From Isochrysis galbana (Eukaryota > Haptophyta > Isochrysidales > Isochrysidaceae), in assembly GCA_018136815.1 (NCBI GenBank), contig CM030933.1:5596282-5660281 (forward strand): DNA of 64,000 nt. Direction: 5' to 3'. How positions within the stretch are numbered: position 1 is the first letter of the stretch; each line of letters starts with the position of its first letter. Positions 32,402 through 42,019 of the stretch are shown piece after piece. The position numbers and the translations under genes were made by a program. The notes beneath the pieces were generated by a model. That model had not been told where the DNA came from. It worked only from the letters and a program-made list of their open reading frames with translations, and ran no database searches.

Positions 32402-33024
32402 GCGATGGGCGATGTCGGATAGGTGTAAGGAGCCGGCCGATAGTAGGTGTCGTAGCCCTGAATCTTCGTATGTTTGTTTCTCCATCTCCACACCACCCGA
32501 ATGATTGGCATCCTAGGCATAGTTACAACGTATGGCTGAATTGTTGTTGGGCTCCTAGAGATTCGAGTAGAGCTCTAGAGCTATGGGAGGATGGTGTGTG
32601 GAGTGCGCGAGACGACGGGAGCGGCTGCACTATCCTTAAAACTGTAGCAAGTGCGGGGGCCACGGGGACCGTGGAGCCGGGCGGGCGGGTTGGGCGGGCG
32701 GGCGGGGAGGGGGTTGGCGGGGGGGGGAGAGAGGTTCCCGCGGCCGAAGGAGAAGCAGACTGGCTCGAGCCATCTCCTCTCCCCCTCTCTCGCCCCCCCC
32801 CTCCACCTCTCTCTCTCTCTCTCCCTCTCCGTGTTTTTTTTTCTCCCTTTTGAAGCAAATCTCTTGCTTCCGCCTCCTTCCCCTCCCTCTGCGCCTCGCT
32901 CTTCTCTCGCTCTCGGAGTCGACGGAGCTCGCCGCCGCCTCTCCTTCCCTCTCTCTCTCCGTCTGCTCATCTGCTCTCCCACGAGGCCAGAGTGCGCGAA
33001 CTCCTCCCTGCAGAACTCTCGACG
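32402..33024. other. Upstream region of the amine oxidase gene
   Basis: 32750-32990 is CT-rich on the coding strand with a CTCTCTCTCTCT run, a probable promoter or 5' UTR. GTAGCCCTGAATCTTC at about 32447 recurs elsewhere in the window. Antisense frames here are artefacts. Confidence 0.45.
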
Positions 33025-34472
33025 ATGCTTGCGCCGCTCGCAGACGTCGACGTCGCCGTCGTGGGCGCCGGGCCCTCGGGGCTGGCGGCTGCGAGGCTTC
33101 TCAATGCCCGCGGGATCAGGGTGGCCGTCCTCGAGGCCGATAGCAAGGTGGGCGGCCGCGTGCTGGCCGATCAGTCGCTCGCTGGCGTGCCGCGCGAGCT
33201 TGGGCCAGAGTTCGTCCATGGAGAGAAATCCAACAAGCTGGTCGAGCTGATCGAGCATGGGCTGAGTGCGCGGCCGGGCGCCAAGCTTGTCGAGCTGGAG
33301 TGGCCCAACTATTACTATCTCGGCAAGGAAGGACGGCTGTTCTCCGCCGAAAAGATGGACGAGATTCCAGAGAAGCAGGCGATGGAGCAGATTTTTGAGG
33401 CGTTGGGATCTGCCGAGCCGACGGCCATGCCTGAGCAGTCGCTCCTCCAGTACTTTGCTGGTGCTGGCATCGACAGCCGTGTCATCGACCTCGCTGACGC
33501 CATCTACGCCAACGACTATGGCGCAGTGTCGAGCGACGTCGGCCTCCGTGAAACTATCCAAGAGCAACGGCGATGGAAGTATGGAGAAAAGTGCGCCGCG
33601 TATGCAGAACGGGGTCAGGTGTACTGGCCCTGCGTCCCTTACCTTCACGCGCATCGTCCTCTTGCTCACACAGGTACCTTGTCCTCTCGGGCGCCTGCCT
33701 GCAAGACGTTATGGACGAGCTTTCGATTGGCTTGGATGTGCGGTGCGGATGGACTGTGACCCGAATCGAGCTGGCATCCTCGGGCGGAGTCACCCTCTGC
33801 TCCGTAGATGGCAGGCGGCTAAGCGCTCAGCGCGTCATTGTGAGCGTCCCCTTGGCGCTCCTCCAGCGCGGTACCATCGCCTTCGATCCGCCTCTTCCCC
33901 CTGCGCACAAGGAGACCATCCGCTCCATCAAGGTGGGCAACGCGCTCAAGGTGCTCATCCTCCTTTCCCATCGCTTCTGGCCGAGCGACTTCTACGATGC
34001 CGTGTGTGCTGACTGCACATTCCCCGAAGTTTGGCTTACTCCAGCTGCCGAAGTGTTGTCACGGGACGCGAAACCGCCATTCACGATGGTTGGCTTTGTC
34101 GCCGGGGCGCGCTCGGACCGTCTCGCGCTGCTACCACCAGCCGAGCTCGCCCGTTTACTCTGCGCTCAGCTCGATATGATGTTTGGCACCACCGCCAGTC
34201 CCCATCCGGCGACCGCAGCCTGCATGGGCCACCTCGTCAAGAATTGGGCGGATGCGCCGAACGCGCGTGGTGCATACTCTCACCCGACCTCCGGGGCTCT
34301 GGGTTCGCGTGGCGTCTTTGCGCAGGCGGTTGACGGTCGCCTCTTTTTCTGTGGCGAGGCGTGCCATGACGGGGTCAATCCATGCATACACGGCGCGATG
34401 GAAACGGGGGAGCGTGCAGCAGAGACCGCACTCAATTCCTTGGGCATCGGTGCGACGCACTCGCGACTTTGA
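33025..34472 (+). CDS. FAD-dependent amine oxidase (polyamine oxidase/LSD1-like family)
   Basis: 450 residues. Exon 1 33025-33578 and exon 2 33674-34472 flank a 95-bp phase-2 intron (TGGAA|GTATGG to CACACAG|GTAC), joining QEQRRWK to YLVLSGACLQDVMDEL. The N-terminal dinucleotide fold is VAVVGAGPSGLAAARLL (GAGPSG at 14-19), followed by VLEAD (Glu37 for the ribose) and VGGRV. SIKVGNALKVLILLSHRFW supplies the substrate-domain motif with the conserved Lys. LFFCGEACHDGVNPCIHGAM, then GER-A, closes the FAD site. Length and motifs fit polyamine oxidases, which use O2 to oxidise polyamine secondary amines. No SWIRM domain or tower insertion is present, which argues against a histone demethylase. The exact substrate cannot be read from sequence. 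A leaderless start suggests a cytosolic enzyme. Confidence 0.88.
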
Positions 34473-35042
34473 CATCCGCAAGGCGGTCATCACCGCTGCT
34501 CTGTGGGGTGACCCTGCCGTCAACGGCGGCGCGGTCATGCGCCCATTCGGTACTGTGCTCGTGCGATTCGCCGAGATGCGGGTGTTGACGCGGGCTCTGC
34601 GTCATGCCAACCCAAATTGGCCGCGGGAAGTTCAATGGATCACATCTTGGAGATTCTTGTCTCCGCACACGAACCTTCGCTTCACAGAGGTGGCGGACTC
34701 GAAATATGTTACGAAGCCTCACATTTAAGTCAGGCGAGCGAAAGCTCGTGTTCATTCAACCCTGCATCATCACCCATTCATCCACTATATTTCACCCAAT
34801 AATCGTACACCATGGAACATGGCAACTCTAGGATATTAATACGTAGTCTGTAGTATACTCGAAAGACACGGCTCTACTTGCTCCTTGTCCAAATACGTGT
34901 TGCTTTTTTTAGATGCAGATGTAGGGATTAAAAAACGTCTGAAAATTCAACAGAAAAACATTCTTGAAGGTGGCCGCTATGCTGCAACTGACTCACACCC
35001 CTCCGGTATCGCACTCGCCATCGCCTAGACCCCACACTCCCA
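34473..35042. other. Amine oxidase 3' flank
   Basis: Moderate GC falling to A/T-rich after 34730. No gene or shared repeat recognised until the LINE 5' end at 35043. Confidence 0.45.
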
Positions 35043-35626
35043 ACTAAGTTTATACTTATGTTCGCCCATGGGGGGGCACGAGCCCCCCCCTCTCTCCACT
35101 ACTCCCCTGCCATGGGGGAGGAATCGCCCATGCCCATGCTCCTGGCACGCCTGATGGCTTGCCAGGAGCCCACTGCCTTGTTGACCCACTCTCTCACTGG
35201 CTCACTGGCAGGCTTGCCTGCCTCGCGCGTCCTGGCCTGTCGTGGCCAGCCCATCGCTCCAACCCCCCCTCCCGCCCTGTTCGACAGGCAGACAGGTGCA
35301 GAGTGGGTGCCCTGAGGCCCAGGAGCGCCAGCAAGGGAGAGGCAGGGGAGACCAGGGCCCAGCCCCAGCCTCCAGCCTCCTCTGCCCCCTGGGCTGGCCT
35401 CCAGGAGCCTCCAGGGGTCGCCAGCAGGCAGCTGCAGGCCTGTCGCAGGCGCGCCATCGCGCGTGCCTGCAGGAGAGGGGAGAGAGAGCGCGGAGAAGGG
35501 GGTGGGAGGAGCGAGGGCTCCGCCCACCGAAAAATATGTAAGTCCCGCACCTGCACCTGTTTACAGGATAAGTCGGGACTGAGGACGCCGCCAGCCCGGT
35601 AAGCGTAGGAGGAAGGGGGGAACGGA

Positions 35627-35662
<36 letters not shown>

Positions 35663-35835
35663 CGGACCATATCTAAGCCCTTTTCCCCTATCCCCCTAGT
35701 AGTGCACGGGGGGAGTCGCCTGATGGCGGAGGGGAAAGGGCCGGGGGAGTGGGGGTGTATGTAGAAAGTTTTGCTGCGTGAGTAGAAAGTAGAGGGTCCA
35801 CGGCCGCGTGTGCGGTGAGACTATTAAGAATTTAA
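35043..35835 (+). mobile_element. LINE-derived non-autonomous element
   Basis: Begins with the LINE 5' end (AACTAAGTTTATACTTATG, then CGCCCATGGGGGGGCACGAG) and finishes with the LINE 3' UTR: GAGAGGGGAGAGAGAGCGCG, the stem-loop at 35546-35581, a G-run of about 28, CCGGACCATATCTAAGCCC, the GTCGCCTGATGGCGG hairpin and GCGGTGAGACTATTAAGAAT. Between the ends is about 400 bp of repeat C-like sequence instead of EN-RT. No clean TSD was found. It looks like a deletion derivative mobilised by the parent LINE. Confidence 0.7.
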
Positions 35836-36092
35836 TTTAAATTAATCATCCTGAGCCAGTGCGCTTGCGCCCCCACCCATCCACACACCCGTCCCGGCGA
35901 GTCAAACGTCATTTGAACAACAGTTCGATCAAGCTTGAAGCTTTGACAAGACACGAACGAACATGCATCTGCCGGCGTCAGAGGCTCTGATCCATAGCTT
36001 CGGACCGCCTCCACCACCTGCCCACAACAATCCATGGGTAGGAGTGTGCGCAACCCTCTGCCTATGATGGCTCCATGTTTGATTCTTCACCA

Positions 36093-37490
36093 TCACACCC
36101 ACACAGGGGCCTCGCTCTTGTCGAAGCCGACCGGCTTCCCCGTTGCACTGTATCGGCGGTCCTTGTGCGACTCACGAGTGTACACGTTGCGCTTGGGGCG
36201 CTTAGGCTTGCGCGCTCGGGTGCGCACCTCGATCAGGTTTCGCTCGCGCATCGAATCAAAGCGCTCTGCCATTAGGTCAGTCTCAGGTTGGTGGGGTAGA
36301 GCACGTAGGGAGGAAACGAGCTCGTCGGAGCAGAGGACCTCGGGCCTGCGCTCGCCATACTTGAGCTTGCCCAGCTTGCGCCTGCGCGACTGCTCGCGCT
36401 CTGCGGCCTCAGCCTGCCGCCGTTTCAGTTCGCGCTCTTCCTTCGCGATCTCCGAGGTGATGGGCCCGATACGACCCAGTTGCTTCTCACGTTTGCGCTC
36501 CGCTTTGGACGCCGCCTCTGCCTCCTGGCGCTCGCGCGTCCGCTTCGCACGCGCGAGCTGCTGTGCCGTCTTCTTCTTATTCACTACCTCCTTAGCCCCA
36601 GCTGCAACCTCAGAGTCGTCGCTCTCCTCCTCCTCCTCCTCCACCTCCTCCTCACCCATACCCGGGGGAGGTAAGAGCTTGAGGTCGGAACCATCGGCGT
36701 CCATCGCTGCCAACCGCAGGCGTGCAGCCTCCTCTATCCGCTCCTTGTCTACCTTCCACTTGGGCCGCTCCTCCCGCCGTATGCGTTCCATCTCATGAGC
36801 GATGGCTGCCTGCAGGCGCTGCGCGTGCGCATCGCGCTCGGGATTGAAAGAGGCGCCGCCGTCAGGGATCTTAACCTTGGCAATGCCCTCTTGCTTGCCA
36901 GTTGACTCAGGCGTGAAGGATGAGCGAGGCACAAACTTGCTGCGCGCGACGGGCCGCCGTTTGGACGGCACCAGCGCTTCTTCGCCCACTACGTCTCTTA
37001 CAGCAGTGATCGTAGCATCCTCGGGCTCCAGCGGCGCCTCGCCCCACACGTCCTTCAGCTCGCCGAGCATTGTGCGCGGCAGCTGGCCTGCAGGCCCCGG
37101 CGCAGGCAGCAGGGGCGCGAGCTTGAGCGCCTTGCTCTTGCTCCTCTTGCTGATGGTAGGCGCTGGCGCCGCCTTCTTGCGCACGACGGCGTCCTGCTTG
37201 GGCTTGGCACGCTGCCTCGGTGGCATGACAGGCTCGATATGCGCATTGCCCGCAATCACACGGTCGACCCAGAGTGCCGGCTGTGCCTCGCGCCGCTCCC
37301 TCCTGCTCTTCGGCTGGAGCGGCGCTTGCGCGCGCGCCTCGATGGAGAAGAGCTGATCTGAAGGGACGTGGCCGAGCGTTCCACCAGTGCGCCGCTCGCG
37401 GTCGGCCGCCTCGCGCGCCGAGCGCAGCGCCTCCTCAATGTCAGCACCACGCTTCCGCCACGAAGCCTTGGACTGCTTCTTCTTCGCCAT
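36093..37490 (-). CDS. NOP53: Ribosome biogenesis protein NOP53 (GLTSCR2/PICT1 family)
   Basis: 465 residues from ATG 37490 (AKKKQSKASWRKR), single exon. NOP53 proteins act in the nucleolus on 60S subunit maturation, recruiting the exosome/Mtr4 for 5.8S 3'-end processing. Evidence: Lys/Arg-rich start; a central acidic patch (EEEVEEEEEESDD); the family signature NKKKTAQQLARAKRTRERQ with a charged coiled coil; SEIAKEERELKRRQ; and the C-terminal block GKLKYGERRPEVLCSDELVS, SLRALPHQ, DLMAERFDSMRERNLIEVRT, ending in basic KRPKRNVYTRESHKDRR. The open frame extends upstream to 38054, but that part is a translated CT-rich tract and is excluded. In yeast the motif that recruits Mtr4 is LFX-D-like near the N-terminus; I do not see a clear copy here. 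Confidence 0.85.
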   Translation of the reverse strand: MAKKKQSKASWRKRGADIEEALRSAREAADRERRTGGTLGHVPSDQLFSIEARAQAPLQPKSRRERREAQPALWVDRVIAGNAHIEPVMPPRQRAKPKQDAVVRKKAAPAPTISKRSKSKALKLAPLLPAPGPAGQLPRTMLGELKDVWGEAPLEPEDATITAVRDVVGEEALVPSKRRPVARSKFVPRSSFTPESTGKQEGIAKVKIPDGGASFNPERDAHAQRLQAAIAHEMERIRREERPKWKVDKERIEEAARLRLAAMDADGSDLKLLPPPGMGEEEVEEEEEESDDSEVAAGAKEVVNKKKTAQQLARAKRTRERQEAEAASKAERKREKQLGRIGPITSEIAKEERELKRRQAEAAEREQSRRRKLGKLKYGERRPEVLCSDELVSSLRALPHQPETDLMAERFDSMRERNLIEVRTRARKPKRPKRNVYTRESHKDRRYSATGKPVGFDKSEAPVWV

Positions 37491-38130
37491 GATGACTGGG
37501 CGAAGAAGGCCTGTGCCGCTCCGGTGAGCGTGGAAGGCAGAGGAGCCAGGCGCGCCGCCGACTCGTGCAGCCCTCGAGCGGGAGCGACAGAGGAGAGAGG
37601 GGAGAGGAGGGAGAGGAGGGGGGCGAGGGCGTCGACGAGCAGAGCGAGAGAGAGCCAGCGGCGAGGCGGCTGCGTGGAAGGGAGAGTGGGAGAGAGGGAA
37701 AGGAGAGAGAAGGAGAGAGAGAGGGCAGGAAAGAGAGAGCGGGGGGGGGAGAGAGAGAGAGTGAGAGAAGAGAGAAGAGAGGGGGAGGTGAAGAGGGGAA
37801 GAAGGGCGGGAGGGGCGGGGGAGGAGGAGGCGAGGAGGGGGCGCGGGAGAGAGGGAAAGAATAGGAGAGAAGGGGAGGGAGGGGAGGGAGGGGGGGGGGA
37901 AGGCGGCATCGTCGCCGTGGCCGTGTCCCCCCCCCCCCCTTCTTCCTCCCCTCCCCCCCTCCCCCCCCCCCTCCCCCCTTCCCCTCCTGAGACAAAGGCG
38001 ACTCTGTGTGGGTCCCTTCCCCCCCCAACCCGACCCACACACACACGCGCGCATTTGGATGGGGAGACTCGAGAACGCCCCGCGGCCTCTCCTTCTGCTG
38101 CCTGCCTCGTCTTCCTTCTCCCACCTCTTA
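37491..38130. repeat. GA/CT-rich low-complexity tract upstream of NOP53
   Basis: 37560-37990 is nearly pure purine, then C-run/T mix, on the plus strand, so CT-rich on the NOP53 coding strand. Likely 5' UTR or promoter; produces large artefactual frames on both strands. Confidence 0.6.
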
Positions 38131-39111
38131 GAAAGTAATGTGGAGAGTGGAGAGAGGGCAGTCCGTCTTGGTGTCTTTCACCCTAGTACATGCACTGATG
38201 TACTGTGCACGGTCTTCCTGTCTTCCTGTCTTCCTGTCCTCCTGGAGGACGGTCAATCAATGCGTGCTCCAAGTACATAGACCTATCTATGTATTGGGAG
38301 CACCTACGGGCCTTGGGAGCTTGGGAGGGACCTCTAGGCGGCTAGACTCTAGGGGCTGCGAAATAAGCACCCCCCTCCCTAGGCCTGGGTAGAAGGTAGA
38401 AGTAGAAGTAGAAGCCCGACGTCCCAATCACCAATCAAAAAAATTCTCGTCAATGGTGCTTGTGCTTGATTTGTGATTTGAGAAGCGCTTTCGTTGCCAC
38501 GAAAAGTTGGCGCGAGCCCCTCCCCCTCCTTCCCTCGTCCCTTTCTCCCGCCTCCCGCCGAGCCCGCGACCTAGATGCTAGATGGGACATACGTATTTAC
38601 CGTATTTGGCCGGAGGCCAAATACATATGTATTTCACTGTATTTTGGAGGCCCCCTGTATTGACGGGTCGCCAAATACAGAGCGCCCGCAGGGCGCGTAG
38701 CGCGCGAGCAGCGAGCGGAACGAGCGAGCTCAGGGCCGGCCGCGGGCGCGGGGGCGCGGGGCTGCGGCAGTGGCAGGTGGCAGGCGGAGAGTCGGGTGGG
38801 GATGGGAGGTGGGGGTGGGGGTTGGGGGGGGGGCTCTCAGTTCTTCTTAAGAGTATAATGTATGAGAATCTGAATCTGCTATCTGCTATCAAACAACATT
38901 TTTAATCTCAGATGCGATTACGTTTACATATATACATAATCAAAATCAAGGCTAAGGCCAAGGCCAACAAACAAATTGAAGTTCGGAATTCAAGCAATAA
39001 GCTTCACAATAACTTCCTCACTAGGACATCCCTCACGTTCATCACCAATCCAATCATCATCATCACTATCACTATAATCCTCATCACTCTCCCACTTGAC
39101 CACATCTGGGG
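38131..39111. other. Intergenic with palindromic AAATACA element, copy 2
   Basis: 38577-38690 holds the GTATTTGGCCGGAGGCCAAA palindrome element (see 31530-31638). TGTCTTCC is tandemly repeated near 38217-38237, and AGAAGTAG near 38392-38412. 38900-39111 is A/T-rich with ATCATC microsatellite. No gene recognised. Confidence 0.5.
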
Positions 39112-39300
39112 ACCAACTAAGTTTATACTTAGTTCGCCCATGGGGGGGCATGAGCCCCCCCCTCTCTCCACTCCTCCCCTGCCATGGGGGAGGAACCACT
39201 CACTCTCCTGGCACGCCTGATGGCTCGCCAGGAGCACACAGCCCTACTGACCCATCCCTCTCCCCACAGGCACGCCTGACTCGCCATCAATCTCTACCTA
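39112..39300 (+). mobile_element. LINE 5'-end copy
   Basis: Perfect inverted repeat AACTAAGTTTATACTTAGTT (39115-39134), then CGCCCATGGGGGGGCATGAG, C-run, CTCTCTCCACTCCTCCCC and GGAACCACTC. Downstream sequence (GGCACGCCTGATGGC, GCCAGGAGCACACAGCCCTA) matches 61870-61915, so this belongs to the same derivative subfamily. Confidence 0.75.
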
Positions 39301-40079
39301 CTATCTACTACCTAGCTGAAAATCGTCCGCCAAGGGGCACTCTGCACTCCGCGCAGGTCACCTTTTCCTAATCATGTAATTCGTAATTCTATAATAATAA
39401 GTTCTAATGCTAATCCTAATCATATAATGATCATTTTCCACCCCTAAGCCCTTAGATTAGACGGCCCTGTGTGCGCGCGCGCGTGCGCGCGGTCACTACA
39501 ACTACTCACAGAGTACACATCGTTCTACTAGAGTACAGCACGCAGGGATGCTATGATGATGTCATACTGTGGAGTATATGTGCGCGCGCGTGCGCGCGGT
39601 CACTACAACTACTCACAGAGTACACATCGTTCTACTAGAGTACAGCACGCAGGGATGCTATGATGATGTCATACTGTGGAGTATATGTACGAGTACTAGC
39701 TCTAGAGTACCAGTGCTACTGTAGAGCTCTGGCTAGAGTAGTGTACTCTAGTAGTAGCAGTTGAAGACTACTCCACGAGAGAAGCCTACTCTAGACAGAC
39801 AGATAAATAAAAAGAGCCCCCCCCCCCTCCCCCTGACTGGCCGGATCACTGCTCTCCCTCCCCTTCCCGCCCCCCCCCTTCCCTCTCCTCTCGGATCACC
39901 TCTCTTTCTCGGTCTCCTCCGCCTCCTTGCTCACCCCTTTATCTCCCTCCGCTCGCTCGCGTCTCTCGTCCCGACCCCTCCTTCACCCCTCACACGCCCT
40001 CGTACGCTCTCTCTTCCTCTCCATCCCCGCCGCTCTCTCTCCCTCTCTCCCTCTCCCGCCACATCCCTCTGCCCCAGAA
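39301..40079. other. Upstream region of the RBR-type gene, with tandem duplication
   Basis: 39470-39690 is a near-perfect tandem duplication of about 108 bp. Each unit opens with alternating GCGCGCGTGCGCGC and includes GGTCACTACAACTACTCACA and ATGATGATGTCATACTGTGG. 39820-40075 is CT-rich on the coding strand, a likely promoter or 5' UTR. Confidence 0.7.
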
Positions 40080-41195
40080 ATGGCGTCTCCTTCCTCCGAG
40101 TCTAACGGAGGGGAATGGAGGGAGCATGAGTTGACGCTGGCACTCGCCGCCTCGCTCGAGAGCACACACACCACTTCGCGCGAGAGCGCGAGCGCGCAGG
40201 CCGACCTCCAGCTCCAGCTCGCAATCGAGGCCTCGCTCGCAGAGTCGGCACTCGACGGCCGAGGGCAGTGGCTCCACGAAGAGCTTCCGCTTCCGCACGG
40301 GCTTAGTGAGGCGAGCGAGTGGGACGAACCAGTCTACGAAGATGACAACCCGGTCTTCGCCCCAGTCAGCTCTCCGCCCGTAGAGACCTTCATGCCAGTA
40401 CAAGCAGACCTGTTCGCTCCGCCCCTACAAGTGCTGCGGGCGAGTCATGCGTGTGATGCGGTCGCCACCTTGGCTGGAGGCGATGCGTCAGGGCAGTCTG
40501 CCTGGTCGCTTCTGCTCCACCTGGCGGGTATTGCTGCCATCGGTACCGCCGCTGCCGCAGCACTGCGCCGTCTAGTCCCTTTTGTCGACTGCCAACTCTG
40601 CTGCACACGCACCTTTGTCCTCTTCTTGCACAAAAACAGCGAGTGCTCGCACCAGTGCTGCAACAGCTGCTGGATAAATTTTTTGCGTGCGAGGGAAGAG
40701 GAGGATACGCGCGCGATGCGTCATGCGCGTGCATACACCCTGCGCTGCTGGGGCTGCGATTCAGCTCTCGGACGTCGCACGCTGTACAAATTTGGGCCGG
40801 CGGCGATGCGCAGGTGTGTACATGAGCTTGATCTACGGCAGGCTCTAATTAGCAAGAAGCCGCGCAAGTTCACGGTCGTGGAATGTCCAAGGATGGGGTG
40901 TGTGGGCGTGGGGTACGATGATGGTCGCACGCAGACTGTGATGTGCTTCCTCTGTGAAGAACAATGGGCCGCTGAGCGCGGGATCCTCGCAGGACTCTGG
41001 GCGTTGGCAAAGCGGTGGTGGCCACTCCGGATTGATGGAATCACGGGATGGCGGCCATGCCCTCATTGCGGCGCTGCCATCCTCAAAAACGGGGGCTGCC
41101 CGATGATGCGGTGCGCTCTTTGCAAACAAGCGTTCCGTTGGGGCCCTACGCATAATTCGACGAGGGGCGTCATTGAGGCCCATGCGCCGAGCTAA
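40080..41195 (+). CDS. RBR-type E3 ubiquitin ligase candidate with UIMs and a membrane segment
   Basis: 371 residues from ATG 40080, single exon. Two ubiquitin-interacting-motif-like helices: EHELTLALAASLES (15-28) and LQLQLAIEASLAES (43-56). A hydrophobic stretch at about 141-161 (AWSLLLHLAGIAAIGTAAAA) could be a transmembrane helix. The cysteine-rich part runs from a RING1-like block (CQLCC at 171-175, CSHQCCNSCW at 189-198) through an IBR-like block (ECPRMGCVG, VMCFLCEEQW) to an Rcat-like block, CPHCGAAILKNGGCPMMRC. There Cys340 occupies the place of the thioester Cys of HHARI/parkin-type ligases (GGC). After CALCKQAFRW the usual last zinc ligands are missing. RBR ligases pass ubiquitin from E2 to this Cys and then to substrate. 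RBR assignment is probable; activity is uncertain given the degenerate RING1 and truncated Rcat. Confidence 0.65.
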   Translation: MASPSSESNGGEWREHELTLALAASLESTHTTSRESASAQADLQLQLAIEASLAESALDGRGQWLHEELPLPHGLSEASEWDEPVYEDDNPVFAPVSSPPVETFMPVQADLFAPPLQVLRASHACDAVATLAGGDASGQSAWSLLLHLAGIAAIGTAAAAALRRLVPFVDCQLCCTRTFVLFLHKNSECSHQCCNSCWINFLRAREEEDTRAMRHARAYTLRCWGCDSALGRRTLYKFGPAAMRRCVHELDLRQALISKKPRKFTVVECPRMGCVGVGYDDGRTQTVMCFLCEEQWAAERGILAGLWALAKRWWPLRIDGITGWRPCPHCGAAILKNGGCPMMRCALCKQAFRWGPTHNSTRGVIEAHAPS

Positions 41196-42019
41196 GAGAT
41201 GCCAATAGTAGCCGTTGGTGTGTCGATGCAATTGACCTCGTGCAACACATTAAAGCATCCATCAAGCCCTAGGATTGCGCGAGCTCATGTAGAAGGCAAC
41301 GAGAAGTGAGCTTCCTGAAAGGCAATGAAGTATCGACTTCGATCTCGGTCTGAACGCTTGAGGACCTCGAATACGCTTTTGTACGTTCTAGGAAGGCCAC
41401 TCGCCGCCGAAGTGAAACGCATGCACTCAACTAATGTAATTTGGCGTCCAGCACGATCTGGCGTCCTCTGAGTCGCAGCCTGCCTGGTGGGATGAACGTT
41501 GTAGCTGGACAACGCCTCTTGCTCGACGCGTGTCGCATGTGCGCACGCAAATATGGTGTACATTGTTTTTGCCAATCGCTCGTGTTTGCATGCGCTATCG
41601 GTCTGGCTTCCGGCCAATGGAGGATCTGCGCGGCGTGAAATAGCATATAGCATGGTTATGCGGTTGCTTCTTCGGATTCGCGCGCCTCGCGCGACCCTTG
41701 GCATCAGCTGCACTAGGGTCACTAATCTTATGATTGGTCGCCATGGAGGGGGGCCTCGCGCCCCCCCCACTCTCTCGACTCCCCTCATGGGGGGCGAGAA
41801 CCATCTACACCCCTGCGGGCTCCGGTGCTCGTCAGATTACCATCTGAAAGATCCTGCACTTTTGTACTTTAATGAGGGGGTCCTGCAAAGTAGAATTTAT
41901 ACCGTCCACATGGGGGGTTAGGTGATCCTGCGTCGACGAGGAGAAGGGTATGTACCCCCCTCCCTTGGGGCTCAGTGAAAAAAAAGCTCAACTTGGGGTT
42001 TCAGTCTCTTCGATCTTGA
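41196..42019. other. Intergenic; LINE-like 5' end variant (repeat I), copy 2
   Basis: 41706-41775 (+) is the inverse of 15096-15158: CTAATCTTATGATTGGTCGC, CATGGAGGGGGGCCTCGC, C-run, ACTCTCTCGACTC. Otherwise no recognised feature. Confidence 0.5.

Noticed and set aside
32581-33669. 362-codon minus-strand frame antisense to the amine oxidase
   Set aside because: Shadow of the plus-strand gene, whose FAD motifs and splice join are convincing.
34183-34728. 181-codon plus frame overlapping the amine oxidase 3' end
   Set aside because: Alternative frame over coding sequence with conserved FAD-binding residues in the other frame.
37491-38054. In-frame upstream extension of NOP53 (about 188 extra residues)
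   Set aside because: Pure translation of a CT-rich tract (Pro/Ser/Leu runs). The first family-like residues start at the ATG at 37490.
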